NCBI RefSeq assembly: GCF_009362735.1 | Contig: NZ_WHNP01000010.1 | Location: forward strand, 62,001 to 126,000 | Length of the DNA: 64,000 nt | Source of the DNA: Paraburkholderia franconis | GTDB taxonomy: Bacteria > Pseudomonadota > Gammaproteobacteria > Burkholderiales > Burkholderiaceae | Direction of reading: 5' to 3' | Notes under the pieces: generated by a model | The model's database searches: none | Told to the model about the DNA's origin: nothing | What the model saw: the letters and a program-made list of their open reading frames with translations, nothing else | Part shown: one piece after another, positions 1-8,497 of the stretch | Layout of the letters: each line of letters begins with the position of its first letter | How positions within the stretch are numbered: position 1 is the first letter of the stretch | Position numbers and translations under genes: made by a program

Positions 1-67
1 ATTCGATCGCCGTCACGCCATTTTCTTCGCGGGCAAAGGCACCGATGAGGTCGAGAGTTTTTTGCAT
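1..67 (-). CDS. Flp/Fap-type pilin, 5' part only
   Basis: Start of a Flp-family type IVb pilin that runs off the left edge of the window. The visible N-terminus (MQKTLDLIGAFAREENG, then VTAIE) is nearly identical to the complete pilin 123 bp away, including the conserved Glu after the Gly-Val-Thr-Ala-Ile stretch where prepilin peptidase cleavage is expected in this family. A purine-rich GGAGATT lies upstream of the ATG. It is the downstream member of a tandem pilin duplication. The family is exported and assembled into adherence pili by a Tad system, whose genes are not in view. Confidence 0.85.
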   Translation of the reverse strand, partial: MQKTLDLIGAFAREENGVTAIE

Positions 68-189
68 CTCAATCTCCTTGGTTTGAAGGTTTGTATCAGT
101 GATTCTTCGTGTTCCTCAACTCACTTCGCGTCGCCGGTCGCGGAACTGTCCGGCGAAGGGCCGGCAGCTCCGCTCACGCCGGCTGTCGC

Positions 190-381
190 TTACGTGTTCC
201 CCGATGCGAGGGCCAGCTTGTTACCGACGTATGTGAAGATGGTGTTCAGGTTGGTACCGGCCACCGTCGCGCCACCGATCACCATCACGGAGATCAGCGC
301 AGCCAGCAGGCCGTATTCGATCGCCGTCACACCATCTTCATCACGCGCAAAGGCACGGATCAGGTCGAGAGTTTTTTGCAT
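190..381 (-). CDS. flp: Flp family type IVb pilin
   Basis: A complete 63-residue Flp pilin. A short charged N-terminus (MQKTLDLIRAFARDEDG) is followed by VTAIEYGLLAALISVMVIGG, a hydrophobic helix carrying the conserved Glu-Tyr pair at which Flp prepilins are processed and polymerised. Length fits the family (50-80 residues). Upstream AAGGAGATT gives a good ribosome site before the ATG. It lies head-to-tail with a second, partial pilin copy, so the pair is a local duplication. Role by family: major subunit of a Tad/Flp adhesion pilus. Confidence 0.9.
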   Translation of the reverse strand: MQKTLDLIRAFARDEDGVTAIEYGLLAALISVMVIGGATVAGTNLNTIFTYVGNKLALASGNT

Positions 382-1072
382 TTGAATCTCCTTAACAAAG
401 AAGTTGTTTTACTCAGGTACGCTAGACATGCCCGCTGCGGGAACCGAGCACTGGTTAAAAGCTGCAGACTGCGCAGCCGGATTGGCATCAACGACCGGTT
501 CGGTGCTGGAGCGCGTTGTTGCTATTCGCCGCGCTCCAGCCCGCCTCTCCCCAACGCCATTTACTTCGAAAACCTTAACGACGGCCGAGACCGTCGTCGC
601 GGTTGCCTGACCTTCGTCGCTGTCGACAGCCGAAGCCCGAAAGCGATGAAGTTTCCGGACGCCGCAGAACTGAACCCCCCGTCAGCTGCCCTGCAGCGCC
701 TGAAACCGTGACGCTCATCCTGCTGAGCAGTGCGCGCGTCACCGTCGCGGGGACATATAGCCAGAACAGTGCCATCCATGCGGGAAGGCTTGCTGGAACT
801 GGTTCATTCAGCCAAAAGAACGAGTCCTGACGCGTCCGTGACGGCGAATGTTTCAGCGGTGAAAATTGTCAAAATTGGGAATTGTGAGGATCGCGCGGAT
901 ACGAATGTGGGGCGGCGAACAGAAAATGTCTGAGGAAACCTTCATGCAGGATTGCGCACGGTGGGCGCTTTGACGGCAGTTCAAGCGTCTGCAACGGTCG
1001 GCCCCAATTATTGGGAAGGCGAAATCTCCGCGACACAATCCACGCCGCCAAAATGGATGAGCGCACTGACCC

Positions 1073-1102
1073 GTCACATTTTGTTACAGCTTCGAAACAT
1101 GA
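1073..1102. promoter_or_regulatory. RstA/OmpR-like box, copy 1
   Basis: Contains CACATTTTGTTACA, which differs by one base from the E. coli RstA box TACATNTNGTTACA, followed by a GAAACATGA tail. A second copy with the same head and tail lies 190 bp downstream. The regulated gene is unclear, since no gene starts nearby. Confidence 0.4.
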
Positions 1103-1262
1103 ATTGTTGGGTAAAAATGTCGCCGAGATCGGATTAGACCGAAAACTTCGGTACTAAATGCTCGATCAAGGCGTCGCGGACGCTTCCCGATCGCCGATTC
1201 CGGTGGGTGTGGACTGATGAATACCCTTATTTTTGGATTCGCCGGACCGGTTGGCCGTCATC

Positions 1263-1292
1263 GTCACATTTCGTTACAACCCCGATACATGA
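1263..1292. promoter_or_regulatory. RstA/OmpR-like box, copy 2
   Basis: Second copy of the 30-bp motif (CACATTTCGTTACA, then GATACATGA), about 83 percent identical to the first over its full length. Paired near-identical sites suggest a real protein target rather than chance. Confidence 0.4.
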
Positions 1293-2004
1293 GAGGTAAT
1301 CCTTGCTCGTTCGGGTCGAAGCTTACGATGAAGCGCGGCTAGTCGACCGAAGCGTTCGTCCGCCGATTCGCCACGCGGCATCCGGCAGAAACCGATCGGA
1401 CCGGCCGACAAAGGCGGACGGGGCGGCGCGATGCGGTTCCTGGCGCAAATTCGGTTGAACAACCAGCAGGAACGCTCAAAAGATCACGATTTGGCGGCTC
1501 GCTTCGAACCCGACGGCGGGCAGAGTCGTCTCCCGGCAGGTCTCTCATCGATCGGACGTATTTTCAGGTAATAGCGCGCCAAGACTTCCATTTCCTGCGC
1601 GGGATCGTCGCGCCACCACGTGTGCAAGTCTCTCTCGGTACGAAATGTCGGGAGGCTGTTTGTCGAGGCGCGCGTCAACAGCATGCGTGACTGCCCGGCG
1701 AGCCTCATTCCTCTTTGCCCACGCTCGTCTTTCGGAGAACCGTTGCCGTCGCCATCGGTGGAATCGCTGGGATGACGTCAAATTTCTTCAGCGGGAAACT
1801 GTGGGTCTTCAAGCGATCAGCGGAACCGCTCTCCGAATCCTCGTTCACCGAACATACTCGATCGCATTTACGAGAAGACCGGAATCGGTCGAAAGACTCC
1901 TTACGCATCGTTACTTGGTCAAGTGGTTAGACCGTCCACTCGGGATCGATAAGGCACAGCATCACGCATAGAGTCAATCGAACCGGGAAATGTCGGGATG
2001 CGCT

Positions 2005-2020
2005 GTTTCAAAAGTGAAAC
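2005..2020. promoter_or_regulatory. GTTTCA-N4-TGAAAC dyad, site 1
   Basis: A perfect inverted repeat GTTTCA-AAAG-TGAAAC. It is one of three similar dyads upstream of a sigma-54-like promoter, the arrangement expected for enhancer-binding activator sites. Confidence 0.4.
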
Positions 2021-2339
2021 GAATTTGGGCGGCATGCGTCATCTGCGAGAGTGCCAGCCTTTTTCAAGTATCGGTTGCAGACTCTCTGTCCGATTGCCTC
2101 CCAAGGCTCGCATCGGGTTTCATGTAATCGTACAAGCTGCATTCGCGGACAGACGACGGTCATCTTCGGCGCAGCACGTCGGATTGGACAGAAACGCAAA
2201 AACGTTTGCGCGACGCCATTGGCTCTGCTCGAAGCGCAATCCGGCAAACGCCAAACTGGCTAAGCATCAGGCACCAGTTATCGAAGTGCTCAGATGTTTT
2301 CGGCAGACGACGCAACTACATCGCAAACATATGATCCAT

Positions 2340-2355
2340 TTTTCATTCGTGAAAC
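2340..2355. promoter_or_regulatory. TTTTCA-N4-TGAAAC dyad, site 2
   Basis: A near-perfect copy of the same dyad (one mismatch in the left arm), 335 bp from the first copy. Confidence 0.4.
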
Positions 2356-2529
2356 AAAATGTTCCCCCCACATCTACCGGATTTTTCAAATGAGTGACCT
2401 GACGCGTGCCGCATCGATTGGACCGTCGTCGCAGGCGCATTTGCCTATTTAGATAGCGAGCAGTAGCCAAGGGAAAGGAATTGCCCCTTGATAGCGACGT
2501 GCAACAGAATTCGGCAAGACACAAAAAAC

Positions 2530-2547
2530 GTTTCTCATCAATGAAAC
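2530..2547. promoter_or_regulatory. GTTTC-N8-GAAAC dyad, site 3
   Basis: Third related dyad, with the same GTTTC/GAAAC arms but wider spacing, located about 80 bp upstream of the sigma-54-like promoter. Confidence 0.35.
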
Positions 2548-2622
2548 AATTTTTCGATCCACTCTGAACCGGATGTCTTGCTTCCTTAGGTACATCGTTG
2601 GAAATGGAACATTGGCCTTCGG

Positions 2623-2639
2623 TGGCACAAATCTGGCTT
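2623..2639 (+). promoter_or_regulatory. Putative sigma-54 promoter for the glycosyltransferase operon
   Basis: TGGCACAAATCTGGCTT has the invariant GG-N10-GC spacing of -24/-12 promoters and matches TGGCAC exactly; the -12 element is TGGC rather than TTGC. It points at the glycosyltransferase gene about 300 bp downstream and has three dyads upstream. Supported by pattern only. Confidence 0.4.
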
Positions 2640-2939
2640 CGAGTGGAGCAAGCGAGGCTCAGCATCCTTAGCTAAATTCCTCGCCATGCTGTTATCGGGG
2701 CAACAGAATTCTGTCGTGGAGTACGGTGTCCTTCGCAATGGGGTGTCGTGCGAAATGCGACGCAAGGGCGAATCGTGACCCGTCAAGTGCCGGCCGACTT
2801 TCGGTTGCGTCAGATGGCGAGCTTCTGACTGGTACTCAGGACCGTGGAGTACCCAGCCGGACTGGCCAAAAGCGTTGAACGTTTTATTGCCGGTTTAAAA
2901 AATAAAAAGTCGAACGCAAGCTATCACGGGGATCACATT

Positions 2940-4001
2940 ATGTCTGCCAAGCCGGGCAAGCAGCTCATCTCGCTCGTTGTGCCGTTCTACAACGAAATCG
3001 ATGCTATCCCGCGCTTTTTTGCGGGTGTCATTCCGATACTGGATGCGATCGAGAACATTCGCTTCGAAATCGTGTGCGTCAATGACGGCAGTAGCGATGG
3101 CACCCTGGATCAGCTGATCCGCCAGCATGCCCGGGATAGCCGAGTTCGTGTGATCGACCTCACACGGAATTTCGGCAAGGAAGCTGCATTGACTGCGGGC
3201 ATCGATGAAGCAATCGGGGATGCGGTAATCCCGATCGACGCCGATCTTCAAGATCCGCCCAGTCTGATTCCCGTCATGATCGAGCATTGGCGCAATGGCG
3301 CGGAAGTGGTCGCGGCCAAACGGACGAACCGCGCATGCGACACTTTCCTGAAACGTGCGGCAGCCGCGACCTACTATCGCGTCCACAACGCGCTCTCAGA
3401 TGTGAAACTGATCGAGAACGTTGGAGACTTCCGCCTGATGGACCGACGGGTCATCCATGCGCTGCGGCGACTCCCTGAGAGACGGCGCTTCATGAAAGGG
3501 CTCTTCGCCTGGGTGGGGCTTCAAACGGTGATCATCGAATACCGGCGCGATACACGCGTTGCCGGACATTCGAAGTTCTCGGGCTGGAAGCTCTGGAACT
3601 TTGCACTCGAAGGCATTACGAGCTTCAGTACTGTGCCGCTGCGAAGCTGGACCTACATCGGCCTGCTGATTGCCACACTCGCGTTCGCGTATGGCGCCTA
3701 CATCATCGGCAGCACGCTCCTCTTCGGCAATCGCGTTCATGGCTATCCATCGCTTCTCACAGTGGTTCTTTTCATGGGCGGCATCGAATTGATCGGGATC
3801 GGCGTGATCGGCGAGTATATCGGACGCATCTATTACGAGTCGAAGAACCGGCCGGTCTATCTGGTCCGACGTCGCTACCAGGTCAAAAGCAAGATTAGCG
3901 TCTTGCCAGTCGGCCGCCGTCATCCCGACGTGCTCAGGGAAAAGCGAGCGGATTTTTCGCGCAGGCATGTCATGGCGCGCGTGCGCGCCGTTAGCCGCTA
4001 A
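2940..4001 (+). CDS. Family 2 glycosyltransferase, GtrB/DPM1-like, membrane-anchored
   Basis: A 353-residue enzyme of the polyprenyl-phosphate glycosyltransferase type, expected to transfer a sugar from a nucleotide donor to a lipid carrier on the cytoplasmic face. The N-terminus carries the GT-A signature VVPFYNE, followed by a metal/nucleotide DXD-type motif (PIDADLQDP, near residue 100). Two C-terminal transmembrane helices lie at about 235-258 and 267-290, as in GtrB proteins. An upstream in-frame ATG at 2844 exists, but the conserved domain begins just after the ATG chosen here, which has a GGGGA ribosome site. Two membrane glycosyltransferase-like genes follow on the same strand, suggesting a small glycan-modification operon. 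The sugar and acceptor are unknown. Confidence 0.88.
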   Translation: MSAKPGKQLISLVVPFYNEIDAIPRFFAGVIPILDAIENIRFEIVCVNDGSSDGTLDQLIRQHARDSRVRVIDLTRNFGKEAALTAGIDEAIGDAVIPIDADLQDPPSLIPVMIEHWRNGAEVVAAKRTNRACDTFLKRAAAATYYRVHNALSDVKLIENVGDFRLMDRRVIHALRRLPERRRFMKGLFAWVGLQTVIIEYRRDTRVAGHSKFSGWKLWNFALEGITSFSTVPLRSWTYIGLLIATLAFAYGAYIIGSTLLFGNRVHGYPSLLTVVLFMGGIELIGIGVIGEYIGRIYYESKNRPVYLVRRRYQVKSKISVLPVGRRHPDVLREKRADFSRRHVMARVRAVSR

Positions 4002-4076
4002 TTTCGAGTCTTGCCAGCATCCGCCCGGTCGCTTTCCAACCTGCATCGGCCGGTCAATAGAACGATAGGAGGCACA

Positions 4077-5510
4077 TTGGAACACGTCATTGCCGGACAC
4101 GCCAGGGCTGCTACTTCCAGGGGCTGGCCGCCATGCTGGCTGGCTGCTGCTTTCATTGGCTATGTGATCGTCGTATTTGGCCCCGTCATGGGAGACGGCG
4201 ACACGTACTGGCACATCGGTGCGGGAACGTGGATCCTGCAGCACCGCGAGATTCCGCACACCGATCCGTTCTCCTACTCATTTGCAGGCGCACCGTGGGT
4301 GGCGCACGAATGGCTGTCCGAAGTACTCATGGCGCTTGCGTATAAAGCGGGCGGCTGGAACGCCCTGGTGGCGCTTTATGGCGCCGCGAGCGCGTTGACG
4401 TTTGCGCTGCTGGCCCACCACCTGGCCCGCTGGCTGGATGCACTGGGAGTCGTGGTCGTGCTTGTCTGTGCTGCGGCGTGCGTTGCTCCCAGCATGGTGA
4501 CGCGACCGCATCTGCTCGCGTTACCTGTGATGGTACTTTGGTCAATCGCTTTGTTTGAGGCGAAAAGAAAGGGGACAGCGCCTTCGTTCCTCCTCCTTCC
4601 CATCATGACGCTTTGGGCGAATCTGCATGGGAGTTTCATTTTCGGCCTCGTCATTTTGATGACGATCGGCATTGAAGCCCTAGTTGACACTAGCAATGAC
4701 CGCGTTAGCGTCGCACGTCAATGGAGTCTGTTCTTCGCCGCGGCAACTGTGGCTTCGCTCCTGAACCCCAACGGCTGGCATGGTCTGGTGCATCCCGTCC
4801 AGCTCATGAGTATGAAGAGCAACGCAATCATTCAAGAATGGAAGTCGCTTGATTTCCAGCATCTTCAGCCACTTGAACTGGCATTGGCTACGCTGCTGTA
4901 TGTCGGCTTTTCGCGGGGTGTGCGGTTGCCAGTATCCCGCGTTTTCATGCTGTTCGGGCTTATTCATATGGCCCTTCAGCATAGCCGGCACCAGATGGTC
5001 GCGGGTGTGTTAGGAGCCGTGCTCCTCGCCGAGCCGCTCGGGCGTGCACTCCGCGGGGGAGACAAACCGGCCACAGTCCGCCCCGCTGGGGCGCAATGGA
5101 TTCTCGGCGCACTCGCCTGCGTGCTAGTCGTGACCGCAATCCGCGTCGCCCACCCGGTCGTGCGAACCGACAGCCCTGTGTCACCGATCACGGCACTGAA
5201 GCATGTACCCGCAGAGATCCTGAAGGAACCCGTCTTCAACAGCTACGAATTTGGCGGGTACCTGATATTCAGAAATGTTAAGCCCATCATCGATGGACGC
5301 GCCGACATGTATGGCGACGATTTTGTGTCCGCTTACCTCGCCGCGTCGGCGCCTGACCGCAACGCGTTTGAGCGGCTGGTGACGAAATACCAGGTTCGAT
5401 GGGCAATCCTCCATGCCGATAGTGCCGTCGCGGTCATGATGGATACGCTGCCCGACTGGCAACGAATTTATGCGGACGACCAGGCGGTGGTGTATGTCCG
5501 AAAGGGATAA
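4077..5510 (+). CDS. Polytopic membrane protein, GT-C glycosyltransferase-like
   Basis: About 477 residues with roughly ten hydrophobic helices and a soluble C-terminal segment. The first external loop has the pattern GDGDTYWHIG...DPFSYSF...WVAHEWLSE, which recurs in uncharacterised GT-C-type membrane proteins acting on lipid-linked sugars. The start is taken as TTG because a perfect AGGAGG lies four bases upstream; a TTG 22 codons earlier has no ribosome site. It lies 75 bp after the family 2 enzyme, which could supply its lipid-linked donor. The enzymatic role is inferred from architecture and neighbours. Confidence 0.7.
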   Translation: MEHVIAGHARAATSRGWPPCWLAAAFIGYVIVVFGPVMGDGDTYWHIGAGTWILQHREIPHTDPFSYSFAGAPWVAHEWLSEVLMALAYKAGGWNALVALYGAASALTFALLAHHLARWLDALGVVVVLVCAAACVAPSMVTRPHLLALPVMVLWSIALFEAKRKGTAPSFLLLPIMTLWANLHGSFIFGLVILMTIGIEALVDTSNDRVSVARQWSLFFAAATVASLLNPNGWHGLVHPVQLMSMKSNAIIQEWKSLDFQHLQPLELALATLLYVGFSRGVRLPVSRVFMLFGLIHMALQHSRHQMVAGVLGAVLLAEPLGRALRGGDKPATVRPAGAQWILGALACVLVVTAIRVAHPVVRTDSPVSPITALKHVPAEILKEPVFNSYEFGGYLIFRNVKPIIDGRADMYGDDFVSAYLAASAPDRNAFERLVTKYQVRWAILHADSAVAVMMDTLPDWQRIYADDQAVVYVRKG

Positions 5511-5632
5511 GCCTGACGGGTATTGACTGGCAGTGCCGACGCACCTGCCTCATCAACCGGGATCAGGGATATGAACGGCACACTGCATGCCATTCACGAA
5601 GCGCAAATGAGATATTGACGGGGAGGTCGAAA

Positions 5633-6847
5633 TTGAAAGAAAAATCGCCTGATGCCGGCACCCGTTTTGCAACGTACAGTTGGTTCTGCTTTGGATCGCA
5701 GCTTGTCTTCCTTGCCATCCTGATTGTTCGCCACTATGTACTGCATCAGCCGCAATCCCCCGCACTAGGCATGGACTTCGCTGTGTACTGGTCCGCTGCA
5801 CGTGTCGCCATCGAGCACGGCGCGGCGGCAATCTATTCTCCCGAATTCATGCGCCCTATGGAACTGGCCGTGCGTCCATACATGGACTACACTCCGTGGC
5901 CCTATCCCCCGACTTTTTTGCTGTTCGTGCTCCCGCTCGGCTGGCTCAGTTTCAATGCAGCGCTGATCACTTTCCTCACTGCGAGCATCCTGCTCTATGT
6001 GTATGCGATGCATCTCATCGCACGCCCCATCGGCATTCCGATTTGGCGATATTCGCTTGGATTCCCCGCAATCTTCATCGTAATCGGCTTCGGCCAAAAC
6101 TCCCTGCTGACGGTTGCCATTGCCGCCATTGCCTTATCGATGCTGCCAACGCGTCCCGTCATCGCGGGAGCGGCAATAGCCCTGCTCAGCATCAAGCCGC
6201 AATTGGGCATTCTCTTCCCCGTGGCGCTGATTTGCGGGCAGCGGTGGAAAGCATTTTTCTCGGCCACTTTTTTTACCGGACTTTACGCCGGGATCTGCTT
6301 GCTAATCCTGGGAAAAGATTCCTTTACTGCTTTCTACCATGCACTAGGAACGTTTGGCAGTTCCTGGATCACGCAAAACACTGACGATATCTGGGTTGCA
6401 ATGACCAGCATTTACGGCGTACTCAGGGTTGCGGGAGTCAGTGCGCCTCAAGCCTACTTGGTTCAATGTGTGTACGGCGCTCTCGCGCTAGTGGCCATCG
6501 TCATTATCTGGAAGGGGAGCTATTCGCATCAGATGAAGTGCGCCGCCTTGGCCGTGGCAACACTCTTGGTCTCGCCGTATATCATTTTTTATGATCTCGC
6601 ATGGCTTGCGATTGCTATTGCATTTATTGCCGCAGATATTTTTCGCAATGGTACGTACAAGGCGCTTACCCAAATAGCCATTATCGCTTGGCTTCTCCCG
6701 TTACAGGGTTTGCTCGCACGATGGTTTCCCAACATCTACCAATGGGCACCGTTTGTACTACCGGTTTTCCTGTTCGTCATCGCCAAACGCAACCTCATGC
6801 GGAGCATGCGTCAAGAACAATGCATGGGCAGCTTGCGACAAGGGTGA
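5633..6847 (+). CDS. GT87 (DUF2029) family membrane glycosyltransferase
   Basis: About 404 residues, mostly transmembrane helices, with the GT87 hallmark MDFAVYWSAARVA near the start of the first large periplasmic loop (the Asp is the candidate catalytic residue). Family members use polyprenyl-phosphate sugars, as the mannosyltransferase PimE does. TTG is preferred as start because GGGAGG lies six bases upstream; another TTG six codons earlier is possible. It is the third gene of the operon begun by the GtrB-like enzyme, so a shared pathway decorating a surface glycan or lipid is likely. Confidence 0.8.
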   Translation: MKEKSPDAGTRFATYSWFCFGSQLVFLAILIVRHYVLHQPQSPALGMDFAVYWSAARVAIEHGAAAIYSPEFMRPMELAVRPYMDYTPWPYPPTFLLFVLPLGWLSFNAALITFLTASILLYVYAMHLIARPIGIPIWRYSLGFPAIFIVIGFGQNSLLTVAIAAIALSMLPTRPVIAGAAIALLSIKPQLGILFPVALICGQRWKAFFSATFFTGLYAGICLLILGKDSFTAFYHALGTFGSSWITQNTDDIWVAMTSIYGVLRVAGVSAPQAYLVQCVYGALALVAIVIIWKGSYSHQMKCAALAVATLLVSPYIIFYDLAWLAIAIAFIAADIFRNGTYKALTQIAIIAWLLPLQGLLARWFPNIYQWAPFVLPVFLFVIAKRNLMRSMRQEQCMGSLRQG

Positions 6848-7085
6848 GGACTCAGCCACAGACAAAAGCGCGGGAAGGCATGCGCGGCCTGTGCGTGGAC
6901 AGTCAGCCCGTTGCCGATTGCCGTAACCGACTGCGACAGATAATGGCTGCAGCGTGTCGGAAACCACGACATCCCTCGAAGAGCCCCACTACCAGACCAC
7001 CTGACTAACGCATTGAGAACGGCTCGTCCATCAACAGGATTATGCTTAACGGCACACTAATCGCTTGAAATACAAGGCTATTTTT
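6848..7085. other. Intergenic spacer before attL
   Basis: No gene is supported here. It is the last host DNA before the tRNA fragment that marks the left end of the integrated region. Confidence 0.5.
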
Positions 7086-7143
7086 TGGTGGGCCGGGTCG
7101 GGTTCGAACCGACGACGGGATTTCTCCGGCGGATTATGAGTCC
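7086..7143 (-). repeat. attL: tRNA 3'-half fragment
   Basis: On the minus strand this reads as the 3' half of a tRNA: anticodon arm (GGACTCATAATCCGC), variable arm, a T-arm with a GTCGG/CCGAC stem, and CCGGCCC-ACCA. It matches the intact tRNA at 63105 over the terminal 13 bases, the T-loop and a 15-base anticodon block, but differs in the T-stem and variable arm with pairing preserved. The 5' half is missing, so it is not a functional gene. The 15-base anticodon block is the likely recombination core. Confidence 0.8.
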
Positions 7144-7150
7144 CACTATG

Positions 7151-7166
7151 CTGTACGTCCATACAG
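7151..7166. promoter_or_regulatory. LexA (SOS) box
   Basis: CTGTACGTCCATACAG fits CTGT-N8-ACAG exactly. It lies 8 bp inside attL. No gene starts downstream on the plus strand for over 1 kb, so it is an orphan box in the present arrangement. Confidence 0.6.
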
Positions 7167-7217
7167 CCTTTTGACGCTGTTCTACGGTGTTATAAGGGTT
7201 TGCGGGCGGTCAAAGTG

Positions 7218-7233
7218 CTGTATATGCGAACAG
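7218..7233. promoter_or_regulatory. LexA (SOS) box
   Basis: CTGTATATGCGAACAG, a second exact CTGT-N8-ACAG site 67 bp from the first. Tandem boxes at about this spacing are typical of strongly LexA-regulated promoters, but no target gene is evident. Confidence 0.6.
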
Positions 7234-7241
7234 TGTTTGCT

Positions 7242-7267
7242 GTTTTAGGGCAGAAAAACCCACACCC
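7242..7267. repeat. 26-bp terminal repeat, left copy
   Basis: Direct repeat with core GGGCAGAAAAACCCACACCC; 25 of 26 bases match a copy lying between the integrase stop and attR. Both copies are inside the element and within 50-100 bp of the tRNA sequences, consistent with integrase arm-type sites. Confidence 0.6.
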
Positions 7268-7275
7268 GGCTCCGC

Positions 7276-8019
7276 CTAATCTGCGATCCAACCATCCAAT
7301 GGGTATGGAGCGAAATCAAACCCTTGGAAAACTATACCGTCGTCGCCGATATGGATCGGCTTTGCGACATCGTGATTCTCGAGAGTAAAAACGCGGGCGG
7401 TTCTATGGACTTCGGGATCGCCAGCGTTCTTATAGGTCACGCACGCGACTACAGCGAATCCTGCGAGATATGCGTCACCGGGTGAGTTATCTCGAACGCG
7501 CCATTTTCCGCGTTTTTCTCCGTTAGGGAAAAGGCCGTCCGCGAAGCCGGTGCGTGCATCTCTCAAACTGGCCTCGCACATCTCCTCAGTGGCATCGTGA
7601 ATTCGCGCGATGGGTTCCGGATAGCTAAAGCCCTGTGTCCCCGGGTCCTTAGTGAACGGTGGCGCCAATGGAATCATCTCCGCCGTCAGCGTCAGCCCAG
7701 AAGCAGGTGATCGGCCAACGTTTGTAAGCTTGTAGTTGAAAACATATGTCCATCCCTGTGACCCGTGGTCGAGCGGCCCAGACTCCTCCAAATCAAGAGA
7801 AATCCAAGCGCGCTGATCAGACTTCATCGCTGCAAGTTGGTCCCGCGACGCCCGATACTGATACCATGTCGCCAAAGCGCTAAACGCTGACACTGCCGCC
7901 GCAAATACAGCAACCAAAACGGTTACGTAGTCCAACAGGTGCTTACGCGGCGCGGTCGTCGCCCCATGCGTTTGTACTGCTGTGTCGCTTTCAGGCTGTC
8001 CACCACCGACGCTGCTCAT
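7276..8019 (-). CDS. Membrane-anchored protein of unknown function
   Basis: About 247 residues. One transmembrane helix near the N-terminus (LLDYVTVLVAVFAAAVSAF) is followed by a WYQYRASRDQL...QRAWI segment and a soluble domain with beta-rich texture. This helix-WYQ-QRAWI layout recurs in uncharacterised proteins of proteobacterial mobile elements. The start is placed at the ATG preceded by GGGGAG; a longer in-frame extension has no ribosome site. It is transcribed divergently from the SOS-boxed ligase cassette. No enzyme motif is visible, and a role as element cargo is only inferred. Confidence 0.7.
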   Translation of the reverse strand: MSSVGGGQPESDTAVQTHGATTAPRKHLLDYVTVLVAVFAAAVSAFSALATWYQYRASRDQLAAMKSDQRAWISLDLEESGPLDHGSQGWTYVFNYKLTNVGRSPASGLTLTAEMIPLAPPFTKDPGTQGFSYPEPIARIHDATEEMCEASLRDARTGFADGLFPNGEKRGKWRVRDNSPGDAYLAGFAVVACVTYKNAGDPEVHRTARVFTLENHDVAKPIHIGDDGIVFQGFDFAPYPLDGWIAD

Positions 8020-8251
8020 CCATCGCTCCCCGCTTGCTGATTTGAGAGATCTTAACGTAGCCTCCCGAATAAGGAGGCTCGCGTACCTGCACCCCATGCG
8101 GGGTGGCAGTCGGCGGAGAGGCGCGGCACGATTAGCAATCCCAGGAAACTGTCTAATGCCTGCTTAAAAATTGCGCGGCGAAAACCCGCTTGCGGTGGAC
8201 TTCCGGGTTTCGGTATTAGACGGGATTTCCGAGGTCAGTGTAGCATCGATA

Positions 8252-8267
8252 CTGTACGTATATACAG
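8252..8267. promoter_or_regulatory. LexA (SOS) box of the ligase cassette
   Basis: CTGTACGTATATACAG, a perfect CTGT-N8-ACAG palindrome with AT-rich centre, ending 8 bp before the first ATG of a three-gene operon. This position would allow LexA to block transcription initiation there, and possibly that of the divergent membrane-protein gene. Confidence 0.75.
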
Positions 8268-8275
8268 GTGTCGAA

Positions 8276-8497
8276 ATGGGCCTACGCGATCCATATGGGA
8301 CGAAGCACGCGTGCCGCGACTGCGAGCATTGGGGTGGCGATATTGCAGGCACTGCGCATGCCTGTTGTTTGCGGGGCAATCGCGTCCAGGTACAGGCGAA
8401 CGGCGAATACGGCTGCGTATTCTGGGTGCGCGCGACCGGTTCAGATGACGAATCTGGCCCGAGCCGTGCTGATCATCAACCTGGAGGTGAGCCATGA
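8276..8497 (+). CDS. Small Cys-rich protein, first gene of SOS cassette
   Basis: About 73 residues with paired cysteines (CRDCEHWGG, then HACC, then YGCVFW) suggesting a small metal-binding knuckle; similar Cys-rich proteins are common in Burkholderia phages. The ATG sits immediately downstream of the LexA box, which argues against longer in-frame starts. It overlaps the next gene by 4 bp, indicating translational coupling. Function unknown. Confidence 0.65.
   Translation: MGLRDPYGTKHACRDCEHWGGDIAGTAHACCLRGNRVQVQANGEYGCVFWVRATGSDDESGPSRADHQPGGEP

Larger units (their letters stand above)
382..2939. other. 2.5-kb region without a convincing gene
   Basis: No reading frame here has family resemblance, a ribosome site or consistent coding texture; those present are short and overlap one another in several frames. 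What it does hold is regulatory-looking sequence: two copies of a 30-bp OmpR/RstA-like motif, three GTTTC/GAAAC dyads, and a sigma-54-like promoter near the right end, all listed separately. It separates the pilin genes from the divergently oriented glycosyltransferase operon. Confidence 0.6.

Noticed and set aside
109-711. 200-codon frame opposite and beyond the pilin gene
   Set aside because: Arg-rich shadow of the pilin and its leader region.
1645-1971. Open frames in the gene-free left region
   Set aside because: Low-complexity Arg/Ser composition, mutually overlapping, no ribosome site.
7086-7143. Functional second CAT tRNA
   Set aside because: Only the 3' half is present; the D-arm and 5' acceptor strand are missing.
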